DNA of 64,000 nucleotides from Promethearchaeota archaeon (GTDB lineage: Archaea > Asgardarchaeota > Lokiarchaeia > Sigyniarchaeales > SOKP01): NCBI GenBank assembly GCA_029838195.1, contig JALGVJ010000017.1, positions 62,001 through 126,000 of the forward strand, given 5' to 3'. A program made the translations under genes and the position numbers. This document shows, piece by piece, positions 63,371-64,000 of the stretch (its first letter is position 1; each line of letters opens with the position of its first letter). The notes beneath the pieces were generated by a model that did not search any database, had not been told where the DNA came from, and saw nothing but the letters and a program-made list of their open reading frames with translations.

Positions 63371-63945
63371 TTAATTTCTAATTAAATCAAAAAGAATCTT
63401 AATGGTAAGTTTTAGCCCTAAATTTATTATATTATAAAAAAAGATTCCACATCCTTTTTATAATGAAGGCTGGAACTCTGTCCTATAATATCTGATATTT
63501 GGACATTATCTCCTTCTAAAAGGCTAAGGAGCAATAAGAATTATAATGTTTGGAATCCAATATATTTTCTTTTTAAAAAATCTTTTTTTAGTCTATTTCA
63601 ATTTTGAATATGGAAAAATCATAGTTTTTCTAAAATTCCCATTATGAACATCACTACTTCTTTTGTCTGTCAATAAAATTTCGGTTTTTAATCTTTTACA
63701 TAATGATTACAGAGAAAAAAACTTAAATAAAATTTTCTTACAAGAAGCGAAATGCTTATCAGAATTCCCATAATACTGGAAATGAAAAAAGGAATTAAAG
63801 AAAAAATTCCTTGCGAACTAAAGTTCGCTTCTAATCACTAAAATTTTTTCCTTTAATTATAAGATGGATTATATCAAGGGAAAAAAAAAATAAAAAATAA
63901 AATTTATTTGGTGATTGAAGCTTAAATTAGATTATAAAATTATAT
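63371..63945. other. Intergenic with an inverted repeat
   Basis: No gene is seen. At 63813-63828 a GCGAAC-TAAA-GTTCGC hairpin is nested in longer arms, AATTAAAG...AAAAAATT (63793-63808) against AATTTTTTCCTTTAATT (63842-63858). It could be a terminator of regulator 2 or a small mobile remnant. Confidence 0.5.
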
Positions 63946-64000
63946 TCACTCTAGATCTTCTAACTCCTCTTGCATGAGTCCAAGAACTTCTCCAAAGGCA
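63946..64000 (-). CDS. C-terminal end of a gene running off the window
   Basis: Leftward open frame ending FGEVLGLMQEELEDLE at the TGA 63946-63948. Acidic tail only, so the family is not identifiable; the rest lies beyond the window. Confidence 0.45.
   Translation of the reverse strand, partial: AFGEVLGLMQEELEDLE

Overview
The window looks like an Asgard (Lokiarchaeota-like) archaeon. It is strongly A+T-rich. It encodes archaeal one-carbon enzymes (tungsten/molybdenum formylmethanofuran dehydrogenase subunits B, D and A), ferredoxin-bearing MinD ATPases, a small longin-like protein, a DRG-type TGS domain, zinc-ribbon membrane proteins and DUF996/DUF2804 proteins. There are no rRNA, tRNA or CRISPR loci. 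Taxonomy is inferred from gene content only.

Layout. 0-13.8 kb: a frameshifted radical SAM gene at the edge, 3-hydroxyacyl-CoA dehydrogenase plus a beta-keto acid cleavage enzyme, an AEC and an EamA transporter, a longin-like protein, an alpha/beta hydrolase, a beta-glucuronidase, a GCS2 ligase paired with a glutamine amidotransferase, and a GPH sugar transporter. 13.8-14.5 kb: a G+C-richer, hairpin-rich intergenic block that is probably a structured RNA. 14.5-19.3 kb: an RGG/Trp-rich zinc-ribbon membrane protein with a CBS membrane protein, a HEPN/MNT pair and an Mrp/NBP35 ATPase. 19.5-26.3 kb: a tandem duplication of a GPH transporter plus a divergent SCP2-like/Fe-S protein, with a decayed gene between. 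26.5-28.5 kb: a two-repeat (2x6TM) potassium-channel-like protein with a zinc finger.

31.7-39.7 kb is the energy/C1 block: a NifX-like protein, two MinD-ferredoxin ATPases, an MttB-family methyltransferase on the other strand, then a CdhE/FwdG-like Fe-S protein, FwdB, FwdD and FwdA; no FwdC is present here. 39.7-41.8 kb is a gene graveyard bounded by a 170-bp direct repeat (truncated HAD phosphatase, remnant of a GPH transporter, another decayed gene) around an intact polyferredoxin. 41.7-48.7 kb carries a Bax-inhibitor-1 family protein, DUF2804, a duplicated 7TM protein, a fifth GPH locus and OsmC. 48.7-51.1 kb holds a GH28 gene with a 5' frameshift, a decayed DUF433 antitoxin and a CPBP protease broken by two UGA codons.

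51.2-63.4 kb is the most coherent new-looking system. Two paralogous winged-helix regulators, a FATP-type acyl-CoA synthetase, two type-I sulfatases, two QueG/reductive-dehalogenase-like Fe-S proteins (plus one pseudogene) and an MFS transporter are arranged in divergent units. Three of the divergent promoter regions share a GTGATAAT-containing (partly palindromic) site. I infer a locally controlled catabolic regulon for a sulfated substrate. Together with GH2, GH28 and several GPH transporters this suggests use of sulfated or uronate-containing organic matter, with reducing equivalents handled by the many ferredoxin-type proteins. Frameshifts could be genuine decay or assembly errors, and this cannot be resolved from sequence alone.
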